A DNA stretch of 21,695 bases from CAYGZA01 sp964354135 (GTDB lineage Bacteria; Planctomycetota; Planctomycetia; Pirellulales; Thermoguttaceae): the NCBI GenBank assembly GCA_964354135.1, contig CAYGZA010000072.1:1-21695 (forward strand), written 5' to 3'. This document shows, piece after piece, positions 7,297 through 14,225 of the stretch (position 1 is the stretch's first letter; each line of letters starts with the position of its first letter). The position numbers and the translations under genes were made by a program. The notes under the pieces were generated by a model, which was not told the origin of the DNA, did no database searches, and saw only the letters and a list, made by a program, of their open reading frames with translations.

Positions 7297-9385
7297 TCTG
7301 GCGCTTCCTAAAGAAGTAAGCCCGCATGTAGTAGATGATCACAAACCCGGCGAAGATCAGAAGCGTGCCGGCGTACTTCAGGCCGCGCCCGGGGTCGTAG
7401 TTGACCGAAAGCACCGAGAGGAACAATTCCTCGCGGCCGGTCTTCGGTCCGAGCAGGTAGGTGAACTGCGGGTCGCCCGGCCTCCAGGGGCCGTTGAAAC
7501 TCTCCTGGTAGAGCCGGTAGCAGCGCCCGTTTCCGGGGTCGGTGATGCTCGCCGGCTCGTTGAGCGTGATCAGAACGTTGTCCCGGAGCTTTCGGCCCGG
7601 GTCGTCGCGGTCGCAAAGATCGACCTCGCTGGAGTAATGGGAGACTTTCTCGGAGCCGGGGTCCAGACGCCGATTGAACTTGTTCAGGCGGACCTGGAAA
7701 CCCAGGTCGATCTGGTCCCGCTTGAGGGTAACGGCCACGCGGCGCTTGCCGCCGCAAACTACTTTCCGTTGCTCTTCGTTGGGCAAAGCGGCGATGGGGC
7801 TCATCTCGAGCCCTTCCAGCCAGAACCGCTCGCTGCGGTCGTCGACCGTGACCCGGACCAGGGCCCGTCGCGGCTCGAGACTTTTCTCCCCCTTTCGCGG
7901 GAAGAACGGATTGGCGCGGATCGTTCCGCCGGGGAGGTCGTGAGGGGTGAACTCCTCGACGTACCACGTCACGGGCGCGCCGGACGCGGCGAAGGCGACC
8001 AGCGGGGTCCCGTCGTCCGGCAGCGGGGCGATCGCTTCCACCCGGAGCGGCTTCCATGCCCGGTAGTACAGCTTTTGATCGGCCCCCTGAAGGATGTCAA
8101 TCCGCGGTCGGCCCAAGCCCTGCAAGCTGCCGGGGGCGGCCTCCTTGGCCGGTGCCGCGTCTGACTTCGCTCCGCTTGCCAGCCAATAGGCCCCGAACAC
8201 GCCGTGCTCGTGGTCCTGCCGGTTGAATTCGGGGTAGTCGGCCAAGAGCATCATCTGCTGCGGCGTTTGGCCGGGGGCACGGATCCGCAGGGCGATCCCG
8301 CGGACCGCGGCATCAACCTGAAGCAGCTCGACGGCTAAGTCAGAGTTGCCCAACGGCTTCCGCTCGCCGGGCTGCCAGCCGTCAATGGGGAGCGGGAACT
8401 TCCTCCCGCCGGCGTGCAGGACCACTTGACCCTTTTCCCCTAATGGACCTTCCGGCCGACTGTCGAGGAAGGCGTCGGTCTCGGCCTGGCTGCGGGCGAC
8501 CCAGAAGACGACGTACTGCCCGCCCGGCAATTTCTGGCGTCCCCCCAGGCCCACCCGGCGATTCAACCCGTGGGGATCCGACACGCCCTGCACCCCCAAT
8601 TCCACCGTTTGCCACTCCTGGTCCGCGCCGGGTTTCGCGGGAGCCGAAGACCCGCCCGCCGTCGAGCGGCCTTTGACCCGAAGCTTCAGCGGCTCGGCGG
8701 GCACCAAGTCGGCGTCGCTGGAGTAGTCGAGCACTTCCAGCCGAATCCCGCCCCCGTCGTACAGAATGCCCCGGTCCCGCCACAGCAGGCGCCAAGGAAA
8801 GAAGTGCCAATACCGGTACTCGCTCCAATTGAATGGGCCGGAAACGAAGGGGACCCGGATCTTCGCGTTTTCGTTCGAGGACCCGAGCGAGGCCGGGCCA
8901 ATGCCGGAATCCCTCGGCTGGTCCGGGGCCGCCTGGTGCGAGCCGGATTGCCCAAGGAGTTCCAGCTCAAAGTGCTGGCTCTTCTCAAAAGCCACGTGGG
9001 CCGTCCCCGCTTCATAGACCGACAACTGGGCGTCGATTCCGCTCATGCGGGTCACGAGACAGCCGGCCAGGAGCACGAGGATCCCCGCGTGCGTGATCAC
9101 AAACCCCGTTTGACGCCTTTTCCAGGGGAAGCGAATCAACGCCGCGCAGGCCACGTTCAAACCCAACAGGATGTTCAGCGCCGCGAACCACGCCGTCCCG
9201 TAGACGCCGAATTGCGCCGCCTCCGTCCCGAAGTACTTCTCGACGAACGTGGCCCCGGCCAGCACTATTGCGCTGGCGGCGATCAAGACGACCGCCAGCT
9301 TCAACGATGCCAAGCCTTCGTACAGACGGAGCAGGAAGCGAACCGATCGAGGTTGCTCGTGGGAACTCAGCTTTGGGCGGGCCAT
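7283..9385 (-). CDS. resB: System II cytochrome c biogenesis protein ResB/Ccs1
   Basis: Partner of CcsA; the family delivers heme and keeps apocytochrome cysteines reduced. The 700-residue protein has three N-terminal helices (about 27-47, 63-84 and 94-112, the last containing THAGILVLLAGC), a large extracytoplasmic region and a C-terminal helix (about 674-692, YAGTLLIFAGFVIIYYMRAYFF). This is the usual ResB layout. It is longer than typical bacterial ResB because of the extended periplasmic loop, which includes a Gly/Ala/Pro linker around 260-275. The ATG at 9385 has no strong ribosome site. It is the first gene of a two-gene unit with ccsA, 152 bp after the OmpA-type gene, with a promoter-like TATAAT in the gap. 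Confidence 0.93.
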   Translation of the reverse strand: MARPKLSSHEQPRSVRFLLRLYEGLASLKLAVVLIAASAIVLAGATFVEKYFGTEAAQFGVYGTAWFAALNILLGLNVACAALIRFPWKRRQTGFVITHAGILVLLAGCLVTRMSGIDAQLSVYEAGTAHVAFEKSQHFELELLGQSGSHQAAPDQPRDSGIGPASLGSSNENAKIRVPFVSGPFNWSEYRYWHFFPWRLLWRDRGILYDGGGIRLEVLDYSSDADLVPAEPLKLRVKGRSTAGGSSAPAKPGADQEWQTVELGVQGVSDPHGLNRRVGLGGRQKLPGGQYVVFWVARSQAETDAFLDSRPEGPLGEKGQVVLHAGGRKFPLPIDGWQPGERKPLGNSDLAVELLQVDAAVRGIALRIRAPGQTPQQMMLLADYPEFNRQDHEHGVFGAYWLASGAKSDAAPAKEAAPGSLQGLGRPRIDILQGADQKLYYRAWKPLRVEAIAPLPDDGTPLVAFAASGAPVTWYVEEFTPHDLPGGTIRANPFFPRKGEKSLEPRRALVRVTVDDRSERFWLEGLEMSPIAALPNEEQRKVVCGGKRRVAVTLKRDQIDLGFQVRLNKFNRRLDPGSEKVSHYSSEVDLCDRDDPGRKLRDNVLITLNEPASITDPGNGRCYRLYQESFNGPWRPGDPQFTYLLGPKTGREELFLSVLSVNYDPGRGLKYAGTLLIFAGFVIIYYMRAYFFRKRQNDTA

Positions 9386-9483
9386 GAACCGGCGGGGCCT
9401 CGGGATCAGGACGTACGGCGGGGGGAGGATCGCGGGCGAGTTGCGGGGGCCTCGATCGGACGGGCCTTTCGATCCCCACGTCG

Positions 9484-9512
9484 ATTATAGGGGCGGGTTC
9501 TGAAGAAAGGTA
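9484..9512 (-). promoter_or_regulatory. Possible promoter of resB-ccsA
   Basis: The minus strand has a perfect TATAAT (9489-9484), rare in this GC-rich DNA, about 100 bases before the resB ATG and downstream of the previous gene's stop. The hexamer 17 bases further upstream is TACCTT, a poor -35, so confidence is limited. Confidence 0.4.
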
Positions 9513-9537
9513 GTCGCGCAAGTCGGGCGCCGGGGCC

Positions 9538-10359
9538 TCAGTACAGGCTGGGAACCGTCTCCGTCCAGCCGACCACCGGCACTTCGGGGGCCATGACCAG
9601 GACCTCGACCCGGCGGTTCTTCTGCCGGTCCGCCGGCGAGCCGTTTGGGGCCACCGGCTGGTGCGCCGCGAAGCCCATCACCCCCATGCGATCCTCGGCC
9701 AGGCCGAGGCGGCGCAGCTCGTCCGAGACGGCCAACGCCCGGTCGGCGCTGAGGTAGAAGTTGTTGGGGTACTTCTCGCGGGCCGCACGCTTGGCAATGA
9801 GGCGATCGTCGGTGTGTCCCACCACCAGGACCCTCAAGTCCTTGGCCTCCGGGCCGTTGAGGAACCGCACCAGCTCGCGGAGCACCGGTTCCGTCCCGGG
9901 CTTCAGCTCGGTCGTGCCGGTGTCGAAGAGGATGTCGGTGTCCAGCTTGGTGACCCCGGTCTGCGGGTCGAACTTGAGGGCGGGAAACCGCCGCGCGATC
10001 TCCGCCAACCGCTGACTGGTCTCGGGCCTTAGCGGCGATCGCGACTGCGCCACGCCGCGGAACTCCGCGTGCAACTGCTGGCGCTCCCGCTCGTAGTTGG
10101 CCAGCCGCTGCCGGTCCAGCCGGGACCGCTCCGCCAGCAGGGCCAACTCCTCCTCGGTCCGTTTCAATTGGTCTTCGAGCCCGCGGGCATGGGTCCGCAG
10201 GTTGTCGATCTGCGTGGCGTCGGCCCGGTTCTGTTCGCCGAGCGACTGGTTCTGTCCCTTCAGCGCCGCCAGGTCCGTCGTGGGCACCAGCGAACAGCCG
10301 GCCGACCACGGCAGCATCGCGGCGAGGAAGGAGAAGAGCACGGGGCGATCCAGCAGCAT
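9538..10359 (-). CDS. OmpA/MotB-domain lipoprotein
   Basis: Probable outer-envelope lipoprotein that holds peptidoglycan through its OmpA-like domain. The 273 residues comprise a signal segment with a lipobox-like PWSAGC (Cys22), a coiled-coil stretch (about 35-95), and an OmpA C-terminal domain (about 130-255). The domain shows ILFDTGTTELKPG, VVGHTDD at about 176-182, LSADRALAVSDELRRLGL, and the closing DRQKNRRVEVLV. The ATG at 10359 follows AAGGAG at 7 bases; that site lies in the loop of a small hairpin. It sits 37 bp after the membrane-anchored HTH gene and in the same direction, so the two are probably co-transcribed. The general family is clear; a specific Pal role is not supported because no tol genes are near. 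Confidence 0.9.
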   Translation of the reverse strand: MLLDRPVLFSFLAAMLPWSAGCSLVPTTDLAALKGQNQSLGEQNRADATQIDNLRTHARGLEDQLKRTEEELALLAERSRLDRQRLANYERERQQLHAEFRGVAQSRSPLRPETSQRLAEIARRFPALKFDPQTGVTKLDTDILFDTGTTELKPGTEPVLRELVRFLNGPEAKDLRVLVVGHTDDRLIAKRAAREKYPNNFYLSADRALAVSDELRRLGLAEDRMGVMGFAAHQPVAPNGSPADRQKNRRVEVLVMAPEVPVVGWTETVPSLY

Positions 10360-10379
10360 GATTCGACTCCTTTCGAATC
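10360..10379 (-). promoter_or_regulatory. Shine-Dalgarno site held in a hairpin loop
   Basis: The minus strand reads GATTCGA-AAGGAG-TCGAATC directly before the ATG. A perfect 7-bp stem encloses a 6-base loop that is exactly the ribosome site of the OmpA-type gene. Confidence 0.65.
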
Positions 10380-10396
10380 GTTGCCACGGCGTGTTC

Positions 10397-11626
10397 TTAG
10401 CCGAACAAGCCGAGGATTTTGTCCATCAGCCAACTGTTGACCGGGTGCGCGCCGTGCCAGCCCCACATGTTCCGCATGAGGTCGTAGGCCATCATGCCGG
10501 ACAGGAGGAGGAGGACGATGCAGCCCGACAGGGCGGCGATGTTTAAGCCGGTGTACGGGGCCTCGGGCAGAACGGCCGAAGCCGCTCCGGCCATCGGGGC
10601 GCCTTCGGTGAACGCGGGATGGGCCCCGGCCAACGCGCCCGCCGCAGGGGCCCCCCCTGCCGCCGCCGCCAGGCCGGCGCCGCTGGCGCCGGTGAAATCC
10701 TCGTCGAGCATCGCCGCCATCCCCGCGGCAGGACCGCCGGCAAGCATCGTGGCCGCCGAATCGCTCACCGGCGCGCTGTCCAAGGCGATCACCTGGGAAC
10801 CGCTCTCCGACTCCTCTTCCGCCGCTTCCTCCAGCGGCGTGAGCATGAACTCCTCGTCGGCCTTCAGCTCGGTCGGGGCGTCGGTGTCGGTCTCATCGGA
10901 GAACGTGAGCATGTCGTCCTCGCCGAGCTCCAGCGAATCCTCGTCGGCGCGCTCCAGCTCCAGAGGCTCTTCGAGCGACAGGCCGCTGTCGGTCGGGTCG
11001 ACCAGCGAGATCCCGCTGTCGCCGCCGATCGTGATGTCGCTGCCCGTGCCGCTGCCGCCCAGCACCACGTCGTCGTCGTCGAGCTTCTTGCCGGCGGCAG
11101 CCACGTCGACCGCCGAGTCGCCCGCACCTACGGGCACGCCGGCCGGCGGCGCTTCGGTCTCGTCTTCCAGCGAGATGCTCTCGTCGAGCACTACTTCCTC
11201 CGGGGCCAGGTCCAAGACCCCCGAACCGCCCTGCTTGGGCGACGATCCCTTCCCGGAGTCGCCTGGGGCCTTCGCCTCGCTGCCGATCTTCAGGTCGCTG
11301 TCGGCCAGGCGAAGGTCGCTGTCGCTGGGTCCTTGCGGCGGGGTCCCGATCACCTTGCCGGACGAGCCGGCATCGGAGCCTCCCAGGGCCAGCTCGGTCA
11401 AGAGCACGTCTCCCGTATCCTCGCCGGGTTCCGTGGAGGCTGCGAGCTTTTCTCGCAAGCGCCGCTGCTTCGCCAGGGCGTCGACCTCGTCCGCCTTGAA
11501 CTTCCAGCTCACGCCGTCCCGATACCCGTGCAGCTCGTGCTTCTCGCGGAACACGTGGACTTCGGCGGGGGTGACGCCGAGGCACTGGGCGGCCTCTTCG
11601 ATACTGTAGTACTTCTTCTCGACCAT
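10397..11626 (-). CDS. HTH domain protein with long acidic linker and C-terminal membrane anchor
   Basis: A 409-residue protein. Residues about 6-55 (YYSIEEAAQCLGVTPAEVHVFREKHE... followed by WKFKADEVDAL) match the excisionase/MerR-like helix-turn-helix fold (HTH_17 type). Residues about 60-350 are acidic, Ser/Asp/Glu/Gly-rich and probably disordered, ending in an Ala/Gly-rich piece. One strong helix follows at about 361-383 (LNIAALSGCIVLLLLSGMMAYDL), then a 26-residue tail with several Trp. A cytoplasmic DNA-binding or protein-binding head tethered to the membrane is the simplest reading. It sits 11 bp after a small secreted protein and 37 bp before an OmpA-type lipoprotein. The DNA target and signal are unknown; the HTH fold may bind protein instead. 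Confidence 0.85.
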   Translation of the reverse strand: MVEKKYYSIEEAAQCLGVTPAEVHVFREKHELHGYRDGVSWKFKADEVDALAKQRRLREKLAASTEPGEDTGDVLLTELALGGSDAGSSGKVIGTPPQGPSDSDLRLADSDLKIGSEAKAPGDSGKGSSPKQGGSGVLDLAPEEVVLDESISLEDETEAPPAGVPVGAGDSAVDVAAAGKKLDDDDVVLGGSGTGSDITIGGDSGISLVDPTDSGLSLEEPLELERADEDSLELGEDDMLTFSDETDTDAPTELKADEEFMLTPLEEAAEEESESGSQVIALDSAPVSDSAATMLAGGPAAGMAAMLDEDFTGASGAGLAAAAGGAPAAGALAGAHPAFTEGAPMAGAASAVLPEAPYTGLNIAALSGCIVLLLLSGMMAYDLMRNMWGWHGAHPVNSWLMDKILGLFG

Positions 11627-11637
11627 GACGCGTTCTC

Positions 11638-11994
11638 TTATCTCGCGGGTAGGAGGGCCTGGATCTCCTCCGGCAACGGGTCCTTGCCGTTAAACTGCTT
11701 CAATTGGAGGTCGAAGTGAAAGTCGCGGACGCTCCGCAGCGCGATCTTGCCCGTGGCAAACTCAATGTGGTAGACGCTCATCACCCGCCGCTTGGGATCG
11801 ATGACCGTCAACTGCTGGTACTTGTCTCCAACGTTGGCCGACACGGTGATCAAATCGCTGTTGGCCGCGCTCGGATAGAATTGCACCGGCACGGCCCGCG
11901 GAGGCAAGCAGTCCTGACGGTCGGGGGCCGCCCCCACCGCCGCAATCACCAGACCTGCCACCACCATCAAGAACCCCAGTCCCGCCGCTCTCAT
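11638..11994 (-). CDS. Small secreted hypothetical protein
   Basis: A 118-residue protein with an N-terminal signal peptide (about 1-22, hydrophobic core LGFLMVVAGLVIAAVGA) and a mature part of alternating strands, such as SDLITVSANVGDKYQQLTVIDPKRRVMSVYHIE. I do not recognise the family. The ATG at 11994 is preceded by GAAGGTGAG at a good distance. It is the first gene of a likely three-gene unit with the HTH-membrane protein (11-bp gap) and the OmpA-type lipoprotein, which hints at an envelope function. Confidence 0.8.
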   Translation of the reverse strand: MRAAGLGFLMVVAGLVIAAVGAAPDRQDCLPPRAVPVQFYPSAANSDLITVSANVGDKYQQLTVIDPKRRVMSVYHIEFATGKIALRSVRDFHFDLQLKQFNGKDPLPEEIQALLPAR

Positions 11995-12021
11995 AACTCA
12001 CCTTCACATCTGGGAATTAGA

Positions 12022-12062
12022 GAAACTGGGGCCTTTCTTCTTATTCTAAGAGCCCCGGTTTC
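12022..12062 (-). other. Inverted repeat upstream of the minus-strand unit
   Basis: GAAACTGGGGC (12022-12032) and GCCCCGGTTTC (12052-12062) form 11 pairs including one G-T, with a 19-base loop. It lies 28 bases before the start of the small secreted gene, so it could be an operator or leader hairpin, or a terminator for transcription arriving from the right. There is no T-run. Confidence 0.5.
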
Positions 12063-12398
12063 CATTGCAAGCAAAAACACCCGGCCCGGGGGTAAACCCG
12101 GACGCGTGCCCTCTCCCGGCACCCGACTGCTAGCGAAAACCTCCTGCCCCGGACACCCGGACGACACCTCGGGCGGGCAATGTAAGTGCAATAGCGAGAA
12201 GAACTAATGACGAGTCAGCCAAGCGCGAACCGACGCGTTCGCCACGGTCTCCCGGGCGACCGGCTCCTCTGCGACGCCCTCCGCACAGCCGCCGCGGGAA
12301 TGGCCAAGAAACGGCTCGCCGGAAGCGGGGCGAGTTTACCGGCGGCATCCTGGCCACGCAAGGTCAGCTTGCCCTGCCGGGTGGTCGTAGACTGACCC
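12063..12398. other. Intergenic, no gene seen
   Basis: Between the divergent minus-strand unit and queC. The only open frames are short, arginine/proline-rich and without ribosome sites. I see no RNA gene or riboswitch. Confidence 0.6.
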
Positions 12399-12427
12399 TT
12401 CTCTGGTCTCGTGGTAGGGCCTAGAAT
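12399..12427 (+). promoter_or_regulatory. Weak promoter candidate for queC
   Basis: TTCTCT (12399-12404), a 17-base spacer, then TAGAAT (12422-12427). It would give a leader of about 60 bases. The -10 matches 5 of 6, the -35 poorly. Confidence 0.25.
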
Positions 12428-12495
12428 TGCCCTGATTCGCAGGTCTGAAGCTGATCCCCAGGAAGCCCGAAAGAACGCCCCCGCTGCCGGACCCT

Positions 12496-13188
12496 ATGAG
12501 ATCGGACGCCCCATCGTCGAAAGTCGCCCTCCTGCTCAGTGGGGGCCTGGATAGCGGTATCCTGGCGGGGCACCTCCTCCGGCAAGGGGCCTGGGTGCAG
12601 CCCATCTACATCCAGTCCCGGCTGGTCTGGCAGCCGGAGGAACTGGAGGCCCTGCGTAGCTTTCTGGCAAGCATCTCCCCGCGTTGGCCCCGGCTTCTGG
12701 AACTGGTAGTCCTCGACCTGCCGCTGGCCGACCTGTACTCCGACCACTGGAGTCTGACCGGTCAAGACCCGCCCAGGGCGGAGAGCGCCGACGAGGCGGT
12801 CTATTTGCCCGGGCGGAACGTCCTTCTATTGGTCAAGGCGGCGCTATGGTGCGTCTGGCGCGGCGTGGACCGGATAGCCCTTGGGATCCTGGGCACAAAC
12901 CCTTTCGCCGATGCCACGCCGGAGTTCTTCGAGCAGTTCGAGGAATGCCTGAACCGTGCGGTTGCGGGCCGGCTGCGGATCGTCCGCCCGTTTGCCCGCC
13001 TTACGAAGCGGGAGGTGATGGAACTCGGCCGCGGGCTGCCTCTGGAGCTGACCTTCTCGTGCATCGCCCCTGCCGCCGGCTTACACTGCGGTCAGTGCAA
13101 TAAGTGTGCGGAGCGAAAGGCCGCCTTCCGGCTCGCGGGAGTCCCAGACCTCACCCCCTACGCGGCCCCGCTGATGACTCCGGGCTGA
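12496..13188 (+). CDS. queC: 7-cyano-7-deazaguanine synthase (QueC family)
   Basis: Converts 7-carboxy-7-deazaguanine to preQ0 with ATP and ammonia, on the way to queuosine in tRNA. The 230 residues show the PP-loop SGGLDS at 15-20, a ligand-site phrase LPGRN (about 109), the family region GTNPFADATPEFFEQFEECLN, and a zinc site of four cysteines (about 189, 198, 201 and 204, in FSC...CGQCNKC) followed by ERKAAFRLAGVPD. The sequence between the PP-loop and LPGRN is diverged from typical QueC (IYIQSRLVWQPEEL where 'DYGQRH' is usual), so the exact substrate is less sure than the family. The ATG at 12496 has no ribosome site. queD follows 38 bp downstream, supporting the pathway. Confidence 0.87.
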   Translation: MRSDAPSSKVALLLSGGLDSGILAGHLLRQGAWVQPIYIQSRLVWQPEELEALRSFLASISPRWPRLLELVVLDLPLADLYSDHWSLTGQDPPRAESADEAVYLPGRNVLLLVKAALWCVWRGVDRIALGILGTNPFADATPEFFEQFEECLNRAVAGRLRIVRPFARLTKREVMELGRGLPLELTFSCIAPAAGLHCGQCNKCAERKAAFRLAGVPDLTPYAAPLMTPG

Positions 13189-13226
13189 GTTGAGAAGTCC
13201 TCAAGAAACCGATCGCACCGACCTCC

Positions 13227-13646
13227 ATGTTCCGCATCTCCCGGCAGATCGAGTTTTGCTACGGCCACCGCCTGCTTAATTACCAGGGGAAGTGCAAGAA
13301 CCTGCACGGCCACAACGGCAGGGTCGTGATCACGCTCGGGGCCCCCGGGCTGGACGAGCGGGGCATGGTGCTCGATTTCGGCGAGGTCAAGGCCGCGCTC
13401 AGCCGCTGGATCGACGAGACGTTGGACCATCGGATGATCCTCCATCGCGACGATCCGGCAGTTCCCGCACTTGCGCAGTTAGGCGAGCCGCTCTTCCTGA
13501 TGGACAGCAACCCCACGGCGGAGAACATCGCGCGGCTGATCTTCGAGCAGGCCGTTCGCCAGGGGTTTCCGGTCGTCGAGGTCTCTCTCTGGGAGACTCC
13601 GCACTGCCGTGCCACCTATCGCCCGGACGAGCCTCCCCGCACGTGA
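13227..13646 (+). CDS. queD: 6-carboxy-5,6,7,8-tetrahydropterin synthase (QueD/PTPS family)
   Basis: First committed step after GTP cyclohydrolase in the preQ0 pathway: dihydroneopterin triphosphate to carboxytetrahydropterin. The 139 residues hold the three zinc histidines (H14 in CYGHRL; H27 and H29 in CKNLHGHNG), the catalytic C-x3-H-G-H cysteine (C23), LDHRMIL, and the late glutamate in SLWETPHC. The Cys before HGH fits QueD rather than PTPS-III, which has Glu. Adjacent queC supports this. queE is not in the window. A terminator-like hairpin follows, closing the unit. Confidence 0.9.
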   Translation: MFRISRQIEFCYGHRLLNYQGKCKNLHGHNGRVVITLGAPGLDERGMVLDFGEVKAALSRWIDETLDHRMILHRDDPAVPALAQLGEPLFLMDSNPTAENIARLIFEQAVRQGFPVVEVSLWETPHCRATYRPDEPPRT

Positions 13647-13704
13647 GACTGGCCGCGGCTTTCCCCTTCGACGGGTGATCGCCGCATTGCGTCCCAAGAC
13701 AATT

Positions 13705-13746
13705 ACAGTCCGGGTGGCCCACGCGAGTGGGCACACACCGGACTGT
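13705..13746 (+). terminator. Terminator-like hairpin after queD
   Basis: Outer stem ACAGTCCGG (13705-13713) with CCGGACTGT (13738-13746), inner stem CCCAC-GCGA-GTGGG (13718-13731), then TTTCCCCCC; with the final stem T this makes four T. The T-run is short but the stem is strong and the place is right. Confidence 0.6.
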
Positions 13747-14016
13747 TTTCCCCCCCTGGGAACGTGCTGAACGGAATCGAAGGATTCGTACCCAGGTATG
13801 CTTGAGCCTGCTGCCCCCTGCCCGGCGGTCCCAAAAAACGTCGGCACTTCTTTAGATTCGGGCTGGCGGCCCGGGCGGTCTTTTCGGGCAGCGGTTTGTG
13901 GTATCGGTTGGGGAGGCCGTGCTACTTTGGCAATCTTTGCCGGTGGATCGGATTGTCGGGAGCCGACTCGGCAGAAGCTGCCGCCGGGAGAAAGTATCCC
14001 ATCTTGTGGATTTTAC
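13747..14016. other. Intergenic, no gene seen
   Basis: Apart from a small GAATC-GAAG-GATTC hairpin near 13776, I see no gene, RNA or regulatory signal I can support. Open frames here are not coding in character. Confidence 0.5.
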
Positions 14017-14053
14017 CCAGACTTCCGAAGTCTTCAAGACTTCGGAAGTCTGG
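14017..14053. repeat. 37-bp perfect palindrome, second copy of the 33-bp core
   Basis: 18-bp arms with a central C at 14035. The core 14019-14051 is identical to 1307-1339. The outer pairs differ from the first copy but are still complementary. Confidence 0.9.
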
Positions 14054-14059
14054 TTCCCT

Positions 14060-14085
14060 CGTTCCCACGCTCCGGCGTGGGAACG
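14060..14085. repeat. CGTTCCCACGC hairpin repeat
   Basis: Perfect 11-bp stem CGTTCCCACGC / GCGTGGGAACG with loop TCCG, 6 bases after the preceding palindrome. I recognise the GTTCCCACGCTCC...GTGGGAAC form as common intergenic repeat DNA in planctomycetes. Confidence 0.75.
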
Positions 14086-14211
14086 TACTCCTGCAACTCT
14101 CCCCACCCTGCTCCCGGAACGGGGCACCCACCTCGGATTCTCCTCATCAAGTTTGACGATTAGGCCGATTTTTAGGGTGATCCGGGCAGTTCTGCCATCT
14201 AACCGGCCCAT

Positions 14212-14218
14212 AAAGGAG
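14212..14218 (+). promoter_or_regulatory. Ribosome binding site AAAGGAG
   Basis: Lies 7 bases before the GTG at 14226 and fixes the start of the channel gene, although GTG is the only plausible initiator there. Confidence 0.75.
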
Positions 14219-14225
14219 CCCGATA

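Noticed and set aside
12130..12357. Minus-strand open frame of 75 codons
   Set aside because: Arg-rich composition, no ribosome site, no recognisable family.
12428..12495. preQ1 riboswitch before queC
   Set aside because: The leader lacks the short stem-loop with A-rich tail of known preQ1 classes.
14153..14181. TTGACG as -35 of the channel gene
   Set aside because: No acceptable -10 at 16-18 bases (GGTGAT).
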